Assembly (NCBI RefSeq): GCF_014203365.1
Contig: NZ_JACHIS010000001.1
Span: forward strand, 868,001 to 932,000
Length of the DNA stretch: 64,000 bases
Direction: 5' to 3'
Source: Actinoalloteichus hymeniacidonis
GTDB lineage: Bacteria; Actinomycetota; Actinomycetes; Mycobacteriales; Pseudonocardiaceae
Shown here: positions 1 to 9,463 of the stretch, piece by piece
Position numbering within the stretch: position 1 is the first letter of the stretch
Layout of the letters: each line of letters opens with the position of its first letter
The notes under the pieces: model-generated
Seen by the model: only the letters and a program-made list of their open reading frames with translations
Database searches by the model: none
What the model was told of the DNA's origin: nothing
Program-made: the position numbers and the translations under genes

Positions 1-227
1 TGATGCGCTGGTCGGTCACCTTGGGTAGGTGCGGACATCCGGGCGGTGACCGACGAGCGAGTGGGTCCTGCGCTGCAACGATGCAGTGCGCGGACGCGGG
101 GCCGACGCAGGCGGAGACCTGGCTGAGCTCGTGCCAGGATGGGGCGGGCGTTCGTGGCCGTACCCCGGTCGGACGCCCGCCGACCCTGTACGCCGCCGTA
201 CCGACGCCCGAGGAGACGACCCCGCTC

Positions 228-1856
228 ATGGACGCCGTGACATCCCCGCCCAGCCCGCGAAACGAGCCGGTGCAGTCCTACGCTCCCGGTTCCGCAGAGC
301 GCGAGTCGCTGCTGCGCCGAATCGCCGAGTTGGAGAGCACCAACCACGACCTCACCCAGACCATCGGTGGTCGCCGGGTGATGGCGGGCGGTGCGAGTTT
401 CGACGTCGTCCAGCCGCACGACCACGGTCATGTGCTCGGCGTGAGTGCGCAGTCGACCCCGGAGGACGTCGGGGCGGCCGTGCAGTCCGCCAAGGACGCG
501 AGCGCGGACTGGGCTGCGTTGCCCTTCGACGAGCGGGCCGCCGTGTTGTTGCGGGCCGCCGACCTGATCGCAGGCCCGTGGCGGGACACGATCAACGCCG
601 CCACCATGCTCGGTCAGTCGAAGTCGGTCCAGCAGTCCGAGATCGACGCCGCCTGTGAGCTGATCGACTTCCTGCGATTCAACGTCGACTACGCCCGGCG
701 GATCATCGCCGAGCAGCCCTCGTCGGTGCCCGGCGCGTGGAACCGCATGGAGTACCGGCCGTTGGACGGCTTCGTCACCGCCATCACGCCCTTCAACTTC
801 ACCGCGATCGCGGGCAACCTGCCCACGGCGCCCGCGCTGATGGGCAACACCGTGGTGTGGAAGCCGACCCCGACGCAGCAGCTCGCCGCGCACTTCACCA
901 TGCAGGCCTTCGAGGCCGCGGGTCTGCCGCCCGGCGTGATCAACATGGTCACCGGCGACGGCAAGGCCGTCAGCGAGGTCGCGCTGACCGATCCCGACTT
1001 CGCGGGACTGCACTTCACCGGGTCGACCGCCACCTTCAAGCTGCTGTGGCGCACGATCGGCGAGAACCTGGACCGCTACCGGAGCTACCCCAGGATCGTC
1101 GGCGAGACCGGCGGCAAGGACTTCGTCGTCGTACACCCGTCGGCGGACCCGGCGCCGATCGTCACTGCGCTGGTGCGGGCCGCCTTCGAGTACCAGGGGC
1201 AGAAGTGCTCGGCGGCCTCGCGGGCCTACCTGCCTCGTTCGCTGTGGGAGGGCGGCCTGCGCGAGGAGCTGGCCGATGTCACCAAGACCATCTCCTACGG
1301 CGACGTCACCGACCTCAAGCACTTCGGTGGTGCGGTCATCGACGCCAGGGCGTTCGCCAAGCACAAGGCGGCCCTGGACCGCGCTGCGGCCTCATCGACG
1401 CTGGAGGTGTTGGCAGGCGGCGGTTACGACGATTCCACGGGTTACTTCGTCGAGCCGACCGTGCTGGTCGGGACCGACCCGACCGACGAGGTGTTCACCA
1501 CCGAGTACTTCGGGCCGATCCTGGCGATCTCGGTCTACGAGGACGCCGACTACTCGCAGGTGTTGGCCCAGGTCGACGCGGCGAGCCCGTACGCCCTGAC
1601 CGGCGCGGTGTTCGCCACCGACCGCGCGGCGATCGAGGAGGCACACCGGGCGCTGCGGTTCGCGGCGGGCAACTTCTACGTCAATGACCGGCCGACCGGT
1701 TCGGTCGTCGGCCAGCAGCCGTTCGGCGGTTCGCGGGCGTCGGGCACCAACGACAAGGCCGGTTCGATGTTCAACCTGTTGCGTTGGACCAGCCCGAGGT
1801 CGATCAAGGAGACCTTCGTGGCGCCGACCGACCACCGTTACCCGCACATGGGCTGA
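228..1856 (+). CDS. pruA: 1-pyrroline-5-carboxylate dehydrogenase
   Basis: Cytosolic NAD-dependent aldehyde dehydrogenase that oxidises glutamate semialdehyde/P5C to glutamate, the second step of proline catabolism. The 542 residues match the usual length of actinobacterial PruA. Seen: the general-base region VGETGGKDF and the nucleophile motif GQKCSAASRAY, in which the Cys is catalytic. The frame is open upstream to base 3, but the ATG at 228 follows a GAGGAG ribosome binding site and gives the family length, so I reject the 75-residue extension. No proline dehydrogenase gene is visible; it would have to lie outside the window. The first 227 bases hold nothing I recognise. Confidence 0.95.
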   Translation: MDAVTSPPSPRNEPVQSYAPGSAERESLLRRIAELESTNHDLTQTIGGRRVMAGGASFDVVQPHDHGHVLGVSAQSTPEDVGAAVQSAKDASADWAALPFDERAAVLLRAADLIAGPWRDTINAATMLGQSKSVQQSEIDAACELIDFLRFNVDYARRIIAEQPSSVPGAWNRMEYRPLDGFVTAITPFNFTAIAGNLPTAPALMGNTVVWKPTPTQQLAAHFTMQAFEAAGLPPGVINMVTGDGKAVSEVALTDPDFAGLHFTGSTATFKLLWRTIGENLDRYRSYPRIVGETGGKDFVVVHPSADPAPIVTALVRAAFEYQGQKCSAASRAYLPRSLWEGGLREELADVTKTISYGDVTDLKHFGGAVIDARAFAKHKAALDRAAASSTLEVLAGGGYDDSTGYFVEPTVLVGTDPTDEVFTTEYFGPILAISVYEDADYSQVLAQVDAASPYALTGAVFATDRAAIEEAHRALRFAAGNFYVNDRPTGSVVGQQPFGGSRASGTNDKAGSMFNLLRWTSPRSIKETFVAPTDHRYPHMG

Positions 1857-1990
1857 CGCACAGCGCGCAATGGCGGGGCGGTCGCCGGGAACCTCACGGG
1901 TTGTCCGGAGTCCGCCCCGCACCCGTCGGTGCTGGTCTAGGCTCACCGGCGATGTCGGAGTCGACGTGGTGGACGCAGGGTGGGAGTTCG

Positions 1991-2788
1991 GTGAGACGAC
2001 GCAGCACGACGATCCTGTCCGTTCTGGCGGTCGCGACCACTCTGACGGCCTGCTCCGATGCCGAACCCAGCGCGCACGACGACGTCGCCTCGTTGTCGTC
2101 GGCGACCAGGGAGGCGATGGCGGATGCGGGTTCGGCCCGACTGGAGTTCGCGTTCTCCACGGGCGATGAGCCCACGAGCACGGGTCGGTGTCTGACCACG
2201 GTGCCGGACTCGGCCGACGAGTCGGCCGGTACCGATTTCGACTTCGACTGTGTCTTCGCCGGGCACGGCCGGGAATCCCGATTCATCGCCGCGAACGACT
2301 TCCTCTATGTCGAGGTGCCGCCCGACCAGCTCGAAGCCGATCAACGTCCCTGGTTACGAGTGGACCCGACCACCGCCGACCCGCTGGGAGCACAGTTCGG
2401 CGGGCTGCATCAACAGGCGGCCCGCTCGGCCTCGCTGGCCGATGCGCTGCCTGCCGCCGCCGAGATCACCGCCGCCGAGCCGGACACCGTGGGCGATGTG
2501 GCCGTCTACCGGTACGAACTGAGCATCGACGTGGCCGAGGCACTGGAGGCCGACACGGACGAGGTCGGCGCGGCGGCGTACGAGGCGTTGTCCGCCGCCG
2601 GGGTGACCACGGTGCAGGCCGAGGTGTGGGTCGATGCCGACGATCTGCCGCTACGGCAGGCCGTGGAGTTCGAGATGCCCGAGGCAGGCCTGGTGCGGAC
2701 CGAGACCGATTTCAGTCTCTGGGGCGAGGCACACGAGGTCGAGGTGCCACCCTCGGATCAACTGTCCGAGCGGGTGCCCACCGGCTGA
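1991..2788 (+). CDS. LppX/LprG-like lipoprotein
   Basis: Predicted secreted lipoprotein of 265 residues. It begins with a twin-arginine-rich n-region, a hydrophobic stretch and the lipobox LTAC, so Cys21 would be lipidated. The body resembles the LppX/LprA/F/G fold family, which binds lipids or glycolipids; that assignment is by overall pattern only. GTG 1991 has a GGGAG ribosome binding site. An in-frame ATG at 1952 lies 8 nt after TAGGCT (1938-1943), so a leaderless start with a longer n-region is also possible. It faces a recognisable paralogue (3151-4059) across a shared terminator-like hairpin; both proteins end with a similar tail (DFSLWGEAHEVEVPP here, DYTGWGESVEIDAPP there). Confidence 0.8.
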   Translation: MRRRSTTILSVLAVATTLTACSDAEPSAHDDVASLSSATREAMADAGSARLEFAFSTGDEPTSTGRCLTTVPDSADESAGTDFDFDCVFAGHGRESRFIAANDFLYVEVPPDQLEADQRPWLRVDPTTADPLGAQFGGLHQQAARSASLADALPAAAEITAAEPDTVGDVAVYRYELSIDVAEALEADTDEVGAAAYEALSAAGVTTVQAEVWVDADDLPLRQAVEFEMPEAGLVRTETDFSLWGEAHEVEVPPSDQLSERVPTG

Positions 2789-3150
2789 GCGCCATCCGGT
2801 GACGGCAGGTCGGGTTCGGCCGCCGGTTCTGCCGTCCGGGGCGAGATCCGCCGCCCCTCGAAAGCGAGACCGTTATCGGTGCGTCGAATGGACTCTGACT
2901 CCATAGCGGCGATGAATTCCAGCGAATAGCCGAGGGAATGCGACACGGCGGTGTCTCGGTCCCAGCGAAGCGGTGAATTCACGCGGCACGCTTTTACCCT
3001 CCGGAGTTGGGCGTTCATCAAATCAGGCGACGCGGCGGAACGCTAATGCGAGCGCCGGGCAATCGCCGTTTCTCACGCGAACGGGCGCCCATGGCATAGG
3101 CCACGGACGCCCGTTCGGTCGCGGAGATCTGAGTATTCTTCTGGCCCGGA
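2789..3150. other. Intergenic region between convergent lipoprotein genes
   Basis: No convincing gene. An 87-codon reading frame on the minus strand has no ribosome binding site and no recognisable composition. The only structure I can support is the hairpin at 3079-3116. Confidence 0.6.
3079..3116. terminator. Bidirectional terminator-like hairpin
   Basis: GAACGGGCGCCC (3079-3090) pairs with GGACGCCCGTTC (3105-3116), 11 of 12 positions, around a 14-nt loop. It lies between two convergent genes. There is no U-tract, as is common in actinobacteria. Confidence 0.6.
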
Positions 3151-4059
3151 TCAGCCGGCAGGCAGCTCGCCGACCTCGTCCTCCGGCGGTGCGTCGATTT
3201 CCACCGACTCGCCCCAACCGGTGTAGTCGATGGTGATGACCGCCGCGTCGAAGTTCCCGGTGATACCGGGCTGGTTGATCACGAACCGCACCGGCACGTT
3301 GTCGGACTTGTCGAGCCAGATCTGATAATCGATCGACTCCAGTCCGTTGTCCACCGCGGTCTGCAGTCGCTGCTTCTCCAGCTCGTGCTGGGTGGTCTGG
3401 GCCATCTTCGCGATGTCCAGGTGCAGGTCGTATCGGGTGGTCTCGACCCCGTCGAGGTCCTCGTCACCGGTGTCGGTGATCTCGGCGGCCTCGGCCTGCT
3501 CGTTGAGCTGGCTCGTGGGGTCGGCGGCGTCGACCAGCTGCTGCGCGACCATCGCGAAGGCCTGGTTGACCTCGCCTTCCTGCTCCTGGGAGGGGTCGAT
3601 CCGCACCCATGGCTTGTCGCCGGGGGTGACGTCGCCCAGGTTCAGATAGACGACCTTGTCGATGGCGGCCAACGAGATCTGCTGGTGCTCCTCGGCCTCT
3701 CCGATGGCCAGCTCGACGGTGAGCGAGATGTCCGCGCCGTCGTCGGTGTAGCGAATCTGCCCGTCGCCGGAGCCGAAGCCCTCCTCCGAGGAGGAGATAG
3801 TGAAGTGCGCGGACCCCTTCTGACGTGCGCTGTCGTTCATCGAGCTGAAGAGTTGCTGCGGGGACACCTCGCCAGGAGCGGTGCTGCTCTCCGGTGCACC
3901 CGATTCGGAACCGGTTTCCTCAGTCTGCTCGGCACCCCCCGTGCCCATATTCGTGTCGGGACCCTCGGGCGTGTAGTCCGAGCCGTCGCCCCCGCACGCG
4001 CCTGCGACTGTCACCAGCCCCAGGGTGATTGCCGCGATCGTCGTTCTCCGCACCCTCAT
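3151..4059 (-). CDS. LppX/LprG-like lipoprotein (paralogue)
   Basis: A 302-residue predicted lipoprotein. The signal peptide is followed by the lipobox VAGAC (Cys about residue 22) and then a roughly 45-residue linker rich in Gly, Glu, Ser and Thr, typical of a surface tether. The folded part aligns by eye with the lipoprotein at 1991-2788: KPWVRIDPS versus RPWLRVDPT, YDLHLDIAKMA versus YELSIDVAEAL, and similar C-termini. It probably belongs to the LppX_LprAFG lipid-binding family; the ligand is unknown. The ATG has GGAGAG just upstream. It lies 130 bp downstream of rsgA on the same strand, with its own likely promoter in the AT-richer gap. Confidence 0.8.
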   Translation of the reverse strand: MRVRRTTIAAITLGLVTVAGACGGDGSDYTPEGPDTNMGTGGAEQTEETGSESGAPESSTAPGEVSPQQLFSSMNDSARQKGSAHFTISSSEEGFGSGDGQIRYTDDGADISLTVELAIGEAEEHQQISLAAIDKVVYLNLGDVTPGDKPWVRIDPSQEQEGEVNQAFAMVAQQLVDAADPTSQLNEQAEAAEITDTGDEDLDGVETTRYDLHLDIAKMAQTTQHELEKQRLQTAVDNGLESIDYQIWLDKSDNVPVRFVINQPGITGNFDAAVITIDYTGWGESVEIDAPPEDEVGELPAG

Positions 4060-4189
4060 CTCTCCATTCGACTAGGGGATGATCGAGATCGATCCGTCCC
4101 GTCGCCACGCAACGACGCGGGTCAGTAGACGTATCGCCCGGTTTCCCGGCCTCAATATCGAAAGGGTAAGGAGGAAAGTGGGATTCGGC

Positions 4190-5206
4190 TCATTCAAACT
4201 TCTCGTCTGGGCGAACGCGGGACTGAAGAAGCCTGCGCAGCGAGTCGAGTCTTCCTTGCGATGAACCGCCTTCGGCGAGAAACCGGTCCAGGTAACAGTC
4301 CGGGTCTTCCGGCGGGCCGAGATGCCCACAGTTGGAAGGACACTCCTCCGCCGCCGCATGCAGGTCGGGAAATGCCGCCACCACATCGTCGGGCTTGATG
4401 TGTGCCAGCCCGAAGGACCGAATCCCGGGGGTGTCCACGACCCAGCCGCCGCCCGCCAAGGGCAGCGCCACCGCGGAGGTCGAGGTGTGCCGTCCCTTGC
4501 CGACTCCGCTCACCTCGGCGGTGGCCCGGCCTGCATCGGGCACCAGACGGTTCACCAGGGTCGACTTGCCGACACCGGAATGCCCGATCATCGCCGAGAC
4601 GTCGTCGATCAACAGCTCGCGGAGTTCGGCGGGCTCGGTATCGGATCTGGTCACCACCACCGGGACCTGCAACTCCGAGTACAGCGCCGCCAGTTCGTCC
4701 GGCGCGGCCAGATCCGACTTGGTCAGACACAGCACCGGGGACAGCCCGCCTGCGAACGCGGCCACCAGCGCGCGGTCGATGAAACCGGTGCGGGGCATCG
4801 GATCCGCCAGCGCGGTCACGATGATCAGTTTCCCGGCGTTGGCGACGACGACCCGCTCGAACGGGTCGGTGTCGTCGGCGGTCCGGCGCAGCACACTGGT
4901 GCGCTCGGCCACCCGGACGATCCTGGCCAGCGAACCGGGCGTTCCCGAGGTGTCGCCGACCAGATCGACGAGGTCGCCGACCACGACCGGCGTCCGACCC
5001 AGTTCCCTGGCGCGCATCGCGGTGACCAGCCGCTTCGGATCGCGGTTGAGCGCGCAGGTCCACCGGCCCTTGGCAACGCCGACGACCATGGCCGGGCTGG
5101 CCTGCGAGTGCTCGGGTCGAATCTTGCTCCTGGGGCGGGTGCCCTTGCGATTCGGGCGAATCCGAACGTCGGACTCGTCCATCGAGTGCCAGTCCTTGCG
5201 ACTCAC
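4190..5206 (-). CDS. rsgA: Ribosome small-subunit-dependent GTPase RsgA
   Basis: Circularly permuted GTPase that checks late maturation of the 30S subunit. Seen: an N-terminal OB-like region, then the permuted G motifs [13 protein letters not shown] (P-loop) and DTPG, and a C-terminal zinc-binding knuckle of the form CPSNCGH...C. The chosen GTG at 5206 overlaps the aroA stop by 4 nt (GTGA) after a purine-rich stretch, implying translational coupling; it gives 338 residues. An ATG at 5182 (330 residues) is the alternative. The aroA-rsgA pairing is also found in M. tuberculosis (Rv3227-Rv3228). Confidence 0.93.
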   Translation of the reverse strand: MSRKDWHSMDESDVRIRPNRKGTRPRSKIRPEHSQASPAMVVGVAKGRWTCALNRDPKRLVTAMRARELGRTPVVVGDLVDLVGDTSGTPGSLARIVRVAERTSVLRRTADDTDPFERVVVANAGKLIIVTALADPMPRTGFIDRALVAAFAGGLSPVLCLTKSDLAAPDELAALYSELQVPVVVTRSDTEPAELRELLIDDVSAMIGHSGVGKSTLVNRLVPDAGRATAEVSGVGKGRHTSTSAVALPLAGGGWVVDTPGIRSFGLAHIKPDDVVAAFPDLHAAAEECPSNCGHLGPPEDPDCYLDRFLAEGGSSQGRLDSLRRLLQSRVRPDEKFE

Positions 5207-6525
5207 ACTCCCTGCACGTCCTTCCGGGGCCGCTGGGCGCAATCCTCGTCGTCGAGCATCGCCGCCCACATGCCCGGGAAATCCGGGATGGTCTTGTTCG
5301 TCGTCTCGATGTCCTCGACCGTCACCCCGGGAACGACCAGCCCGAGCACCGCGCCCGCCGTCGCCATCCGGTGATCGGCGTAGGACTGCCATTGGCCGCC
5401 GTGCAGCGGTCGAGGTTCGATCAGCAGGCCGTCCTCGGTCTCGGTCGCCGCACCGCCGAGCCGGTTGATCTCGGTCGACAGCGCGGCCAACCGATCGGTC
5501 TCGTGCCCACGCAGATGTGCGATGCCGCGCAGCCGGGACGGCCCGTTCGCCAGGGCAGCCAGAGCTGCGATGGTGGGGGACAGCTCCCCGACGTCGTGCA
5601 GATCGATGTCGATGCCGGTGAGTCGTTCGGGCGCCGACACCGTCAGTCGGTCGGCCGCGACCTCGACGGTGCAGCCCATCTCGGCGAGGATGTCTCGGAT
5701 GGCGTCGCCCGCCTGGTCGGTGTGCGCGGGCCAGCCCGGGATGACCGTCGATCCGCCGGTGGCCGCTGCAGCGGCGAGGAAGGGCGTGGCGTTGGACAGG
5801 TCGGGCTCGATGGCCCAGTCCGTGCCCGCGATCGGGCCGGGCAGCACCCGCCAGACGTCCGGCTCCGTGTCGTCGACCGTCACTCCTGCGGCACGCAGCA
5901 TCGTCACGGTCATCGTGATGTGCGGCAGCGAGGGCACCGGGGCCCCTCGGTGGCGCACCGTGACGCCCTCGGCGTAACGCGCTCCGGACAACAACAGCCC
6001 CGAGACGAACTGCGAGGAGGCGGACGCGTCGACGACGACCTCACCGCCGCGCAGGGCGCCCTCGCCGAACACGGTCAGCGGCAGCCGGTCGCCGGTGATC
6101 CTGGCCCCGAGGTCCCGCAGCGCCGTCAACACCGTCGACATCGGTCGTGTCCTGGCGTGCGGGTCGCCGTCGAAACGGACCTCGCCCTCGGCCAGCACCG
6201 AGGCGGGCGGCAGGAAGCGCATGACGGTGCCCGCCAGCCCGCAGTCGACGTCGATCGGTCCGCGCCAGTCGGCGGGGCGTACCCGCCAGCCCGCGACGGA
6301 CTCGGCCGAATCGGCTGCGATGTCCTGGATGTCGGTGCCCAGCGACCGCAATGCCTGGGCCATCAACAGTGTGTCCCGGCTACGCAGCGGTGCTTGCAGG
6401 GTCGACTCGGTCTCGGCGAGCGCGGCGAGCAACAGGGCGCGATTGGTCATCGACTTCGAACCGGGCACCGCGATGGTGGCGTGCACGGGATGTTCGACGA
6501 CGGGAGCAGGCCAAGCCAGAGTCAT
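5203..6525 (-). CDS. aroA: 3-phosphoshikimate 1-carboxyvinyltransferase (EPSP synthase)
   Basis: Transfers enolpyruvyl from PEP to shikimate 3-phosphate in the shikimate pathway (target of glyphosate). The 440 residues match the family. Seen: [16 protein letters not shown] at the N-terminus, GLAGTVMRF (PEP-binding loop), [19 protein letters not shown], the central repeat units, and DHRMA near the C-terminus. ATG 6525 is chosen because all family motifs lie downstream of it. The open frame continues 152 codons further upstream, but that extension is Arg/Pro/Gly-rich and looks non-coding. Coupled to rsgA by a 4-nt overlap. Confidence 0.94.
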   Translation of the reverse strand: MTLAWPAPVVEHPVHATIAVPGSKSMTNRALLLAALAETESTLQAPLRSRDTLLMAQALRSLGTDIQDIAADSAESVAGWRVRPADWRGPIDVDCGLAGTVMRFLPPASVLAEGEVRFDGDPHARTRPMSTVLTALRDLGARITGDRLPLTVFGEGALRGGEVVVDASASSQFVSGLLLSGARYAEGVTVRHRGAPVPSLPHITMTVTMLRAAGVTVDDTEPDVWRVLPGPIAGTDWAIEPDLSNATPFLAAAAATGGSTVIPGWPAHTDQAGDAIRDILAEMGCTVEVAADRLTVSAPERLTGIDIDLHDVGELSPTIAALAALANGPSRLRGIAHLRGHETDRLAALSTEINRLGGAATETEDGLLIEPRPLHGGQWQSYADHRMATAGAVLGLVVPGVTVEDIETTNKTIPDFPGMWAAMLDDEDCAQRPRKDVQGV

Positions 6526-7131
6526 GGCCTCATGATTGCGCACTCCAGCTGCCTTTTCGGCTGCGACCCCGTGCCGCCGCGTCGATCCGAGGCCTCGGGC
6601 GGCGGGCCGATCCGGGCCCGTTCGACGTCGATCGAGGGAACCGGGGGACGAACCGCCGATGATCACACGAAGGAGCGACCCCGGCTCCAGCGAGTGGATC
6701 TTGTCGTCGCTGGGCGGTCGGGTGAGTGGTCGTGATGCGGCCGATCGGGTTGCGGCGGGGCGACGATGGCGGTCGCCCGGTCGTCGGTCGCCCGGCCGGC
6801 CGTCGCGCGGTGGCCGAGTCGAGGCCTCGCCGGCGAGAGGCTTCCCGACGTGCGTTGTTCGCCTCGGCAGCCGCGTGCCGTGCCCGAGCCGTGAGTCCGC
6901 GTCGAGGCCGAGGCGGCCGCCCTGGCGGACCTTGATCGGGCCCGAGGATAAACGATCAACTAATAGGGCAATAAAGCTCACTTAGGGTAGTCAATTCGCT
7001 TCCCAGGGTGTAAAGGGCGATCGCCGTAGGAAATGCGAAGTGTTCGCCGATGCGTACCGTTGCGGCCGGAGGGGCACTACTTCAACGGCGGTCGGGCAAG
7101 CACTGCCCTCCTTGCCGCGGAGGTGAACGAA
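6526..7131. other. Divergent intergenic region aroA / SRAP
   Basis: About 600 bp without a supportable gene. The aroA-proximal part is very GC-rich and contains a 10-bp direct repeat GGTCGCCCGG (6771-6780 and 6786-6795). The stretch 6950-7010 is sharply AT-richer, with candidate -10 hexamers such as TAGGGT, and is the likely promoter region for the SRAP genes. Confidence 0.5.
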
Positions 7132-7917
7132 ATGTGCGGAAGATTCGCCTCGATCAAGAGCTCGACGCAGTTGGCGAACGAGTACGAGGCAGTAGACGGA
7201 ACACGGGGTCGGGTCGTCGAACCCGACTACAACATCCCACCGACGCATGCGGTGTTAACGGTCGTCGCGAGGCATCCCAGGGATGCGAACGGGACCCCGG
7301 ACCCGGCCAGCATCGTCCGGTCGATCCGCGTGATGCGCTGGGGGTTGGTGCCGCACTGGGCCAAGGACCCGGCGATCGGATCACGACTGTTCAACGCCAG
7401 GATGGAGACGGTCGCCGACAAACTGGCGTTCCGGGCTCCCGCAGCACAACGACGCTGCCTCATCCCGGCCGACGGTTGGTACGAATGGAGACGCGAGGAA
7501 GGGCGTAAACGACCCTTCTATCTGACCAGCAACGACCGCGAGAGCCTGGCGCTGGCGGGCATCTGGTCGGTGTGGCGGGACCCGGCGGGCGACGCCGATG
7601 GTCCGCCGTTGGCGACCTGCACGATCGTCACCACCCCCTCGGCGGGCGAACCGGCCGAGGTGCACGACCGAATGCCGCTCGTGCTGCCCCGTAAGGACTG
7701 GGGAACCTGGCTCGACCCGGATGCCGATCTCGGTGTCGACGGCGTTGCCGCCCTGCTTCGGCCGCCGGGCAGCGATGTACTGGGCCGAATCGAGGTGCGG
7801 CCGATCTCGCCTGCGGTCAATCACGTGCGCAACAACGGTCCGGGCCTGCTCGAACGCTTCGAGCCCGTCTCGCTGCCTGCTTCGCTCGACATCTCCCGAC
7901 TCGTGAGTAAGAGTTGA
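7132..7917 (+). CDS. SRAP domain protein (HMCES/YedK-like), copy 1
   Basis: SOS-response-associated peptidase family. Its members form a DNA-protein crosslink with abasic sites in single-stranded DNA through Cys2, exposed after removal of Met1. Seen: MCGRFA at the N-terminus, WGLVPHWAKD, FNARMETV, CLIPADGWYEWRR (with the family's catalytic Glu) and a downstream VHDRMPLVL containing the active-site His. The ATG at 7132 has GGAGGTGA 5-7 nt upstream; starting earlier would bury Cys2 and abolish the chemistry. A second SRAP gene follows after 66 bp. M. tuberculosis has one SRAP gene here (Rv3226c). Confidence 0.92.
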   Translation: MCGRFASIKSSTQLANEYEAVDGTRGRVVEPDYNIPPTHAVLTVVARHPRDANGTPDPASIVRSIRVMRWGLVPHWAKDPAIGSRLFNARMETVADKLAFRAPAAQRRCLIPADGWYEWRREEGRKRPFYLTSNDRESLALAGIWSVWRDPAGDADGPPLATCTIVTTPSAGEPAEVHDRMPLVLPRKDWGTWLDPDADLGVDGVAALLRPPGSDVLGRIEVRPISPAVNHVRNNGPGLLERFEPVSLPASLDISRLVSKS

Positions 7918-7983
7918 CGGTCCGGCACGTGGGATCGGCGGGGTTCTCCGACGTGCGGCGTCGAACCAGGGAGTGAAGCAGCG

Positions 7984-8757
7984 ATGTGCGGGCGGTACGC
8001 GATAACGAAGGATCCGGCGAGGTTGGCTGCCGAGTTCGGCGCGTTCGACGGCACGGAGGGCGCGTATCAAGGGCCGGACCATAACGTCACCCCCACCAGG
8101 ATGGTGCCGATCATCGTGGAACGGGCTCCCGCAGCCGGGGGCCCGCCGCGTCGCACGGTTCGGCTGGTGCGGTGGGGACTGATCCCGCACTGGGCGACCG
8201 ACCCGAGCAGCGGACCGCCGATGATCAACGCGCGAGCCGAGACCATCACCGAGAAGCCCGCCTACCGCGATGCCGCCGCGCGCCGTCGTGGCCTGGTGCC
8301 CGCCGACGGTTGGTACGAGTGGAAGCCCACGGCCGAGCGGAAGCCTGCCTCGGAGCGGAAACAGCCGTACTTCGCGGCCCACGAGGATGGCCGGACCCTG
8401 GCGATGGCCGCGGTCTTCTCGGTCTGGTGGCAACCGCCCACCGAGGCGGGCGCCGAGCCGACGCCGCTGGTGACGGCCGCGGTGGTCACCACCGACGCGG
8501 TGGGCGAGTCCGCCGATATCCACCACCGCATGCCGCTGCTGCTGCCGCAGGACAGCTGGGGTGACTGGCTGGATCCGGCGAGTCCGGCCAGCCCCGATCT
8601 GTTGGCCGCGCCCGACCCGGAGCTCATCGCCGGAATCCGGGTGTATCCGGTGTCGCCTGCGGTGAACAACATGCGCAACAACGGTCCCGAACTGATGGAG
8701 CGAATCGAGATCGTGCCCGAGCAGACCGCCACCCCGACCCTCTTCGATGCGTTGTGA
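7984..8757 (+). CDS. SRAP domain protein (HMCES/YedK-like), copy 2
   Basis: Second SRAP protein, 257 residues, with all the expected landmarks: MCGRYA (Cys2 nucleophile), WGLIPHWATD, INARAETITEKPAYR, GLVPADGWYEWKP and IHHRMPLLL. It has its own ribosome binding site (AGGGAG) and overlaps the next gene by 4 nt (GTGA), suggesting a three-gene transcript. It differs from copy 1 across most of its length, so the duplication is not recent. Expected role: shielding or repair of abasic sites. Confidence 0.92.
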   Translation: MCGRYAITKDPARLAAEFGAFDGTEGAYQGPDHNVTPTRMVPIIVERAPAAGGPPRRTVRLVRWGLIPHWATDPSSGPPMINARAETITEKPAYRDAAARRRGLVPADGWYEWKPTAERKPASERKQPYFAAHEDGRTLAMAAVFSVWWQPPTEAGAEPTPLVTAAVVTTDAVGESADIHHRMPLLLPQDSWGDWLDPASPASPDLLAAPDPELIAGIRVYPVSPAVNNMRNNGPELMERIEIVPEQTATPTLFDAL

Positions 8758-9374
8758 CCAACCTCGAGATCGAGACCCCGCACGGGACGGCCAGGGTGGA
8801 GCTGCACTCCGCCCCCGAGGGCGCGGCGGTGCTGCTGCTCGGACACGGCGCCGGGGGCGGCATCGACGCGCCGGATCTGGTGGCGACGGTCCGAGGTGCG
8901 ACCGAGGCGCAGGTGCACGTCGCCCTCGTCGAGCAGCCCTACCGGGTCGCGGGCCGGCGGGCCCCGGTTCCGGCGAAGCAGCTGGACGCCGCCTGGCTGG
9001 CCACCGCCCAATGGCTCGGCGCGAACTGGTTCCCGGACCTTCCGCTGGTGTTCGGTGGTCGATCCTCCGGCGCGCGGGTCGCCTGTCGCACGGCGGCGGC
9101 CGGGGGTGCGGTGGCCGTGTTGTGCCTGGCCTTCCCGCTCGCCCCACCGAAGACACCGGAGAAGAGCAGACTCGCGGAACTGGCCTCGGTGCAGGTGCCC
9201 ACGCTCGTCGTGCAGGGCGAACGCGACCCCTTCGGTCGACCGGAGCCCTCGGTTCATCGTGACGTGGTGATCCTCGACGGGGACCACGCCCTCAAGGCCG
9301 ATCCGGCCGGGGTGACCAGGGCCGTCGACGAATGGCTGTCCAAGGTGCTGCGCCCGATAGCGACCTCGGACTGA
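8754..9374 (+). CDS. Alpha/beta hydrolase, dienelactone-hydrolase-like
   Basis: A 206-residue hydrolase of the small alpha/beta class (Tex30/KANL3-like pattern). Seen: LLGHGAGGG (oxyanion-hole strand-turn), the nucleophile elbow GGRSSGAR (Ser), VQGERDPFG (likely acid) and LDGDHALK (His). All three catalytic positions are therefore present; the substrate is unknown. The GTG start overlaps the stop of the second SRAP gene by 4 nt, so it is probably translated from the same message. Confidence 0.8.
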   Translation: MTNLEIETPHGTARVELHSAPEGAAVLLLGHGAGGGIDAPDLVATVRGATEAQVHVALVEQPYRVAGRRAPVPAKQLDAAWLATAQWLGANWFPDLPLVFGGRSSGARVACRTAAAGGAVAVLCLAFPLAPPKTPEKSRLAELASVQVPTLVVQGERDPFGRPEPSVHRDVVILDGDHALKADPAGVTRAVDEWLSKVLRPIATSD

Positions 9375-9451
9375 CACCGGCGGACATCGTGGGCGACCGC
9401 CCGCGCCGGATCTGCGCGGCCCGCCCGCGTGGGCGCCGCACCGGGCGAATC

Positions 9452-9457
9452 TAGACT
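9452..9457 (+). promoter_or_regulatory. -10 element for leaderless ybaK
   Basis: TAGACT is followed by 6 nt and then the ATG of ybaK, with no Shine-Dalgarno sequence in between. This spacing places the transcription start at or next to the start codon. Confidence 0.5.
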
Positions 9458-9463
9458 CGGCCG

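Noticed and set aside
3-227. 75-codon N-terminal extension of pruA
   Set aside because: ATG 228 has a ribosome binding site and gives the standard 542 residues.
2758-3021. 87-codon minus-strand frame after the first lipoprotein
   Set aside because: No ribosome binding site, overlaps the end of a real gene, no recognisable product.
6526-6981. N-terminal 152-codon extension of aroA
   Set aside because: The translation is Arg/Pro/Gly low complexity; ATG 6525 places the conserved PGSKS motif at the normal distance.
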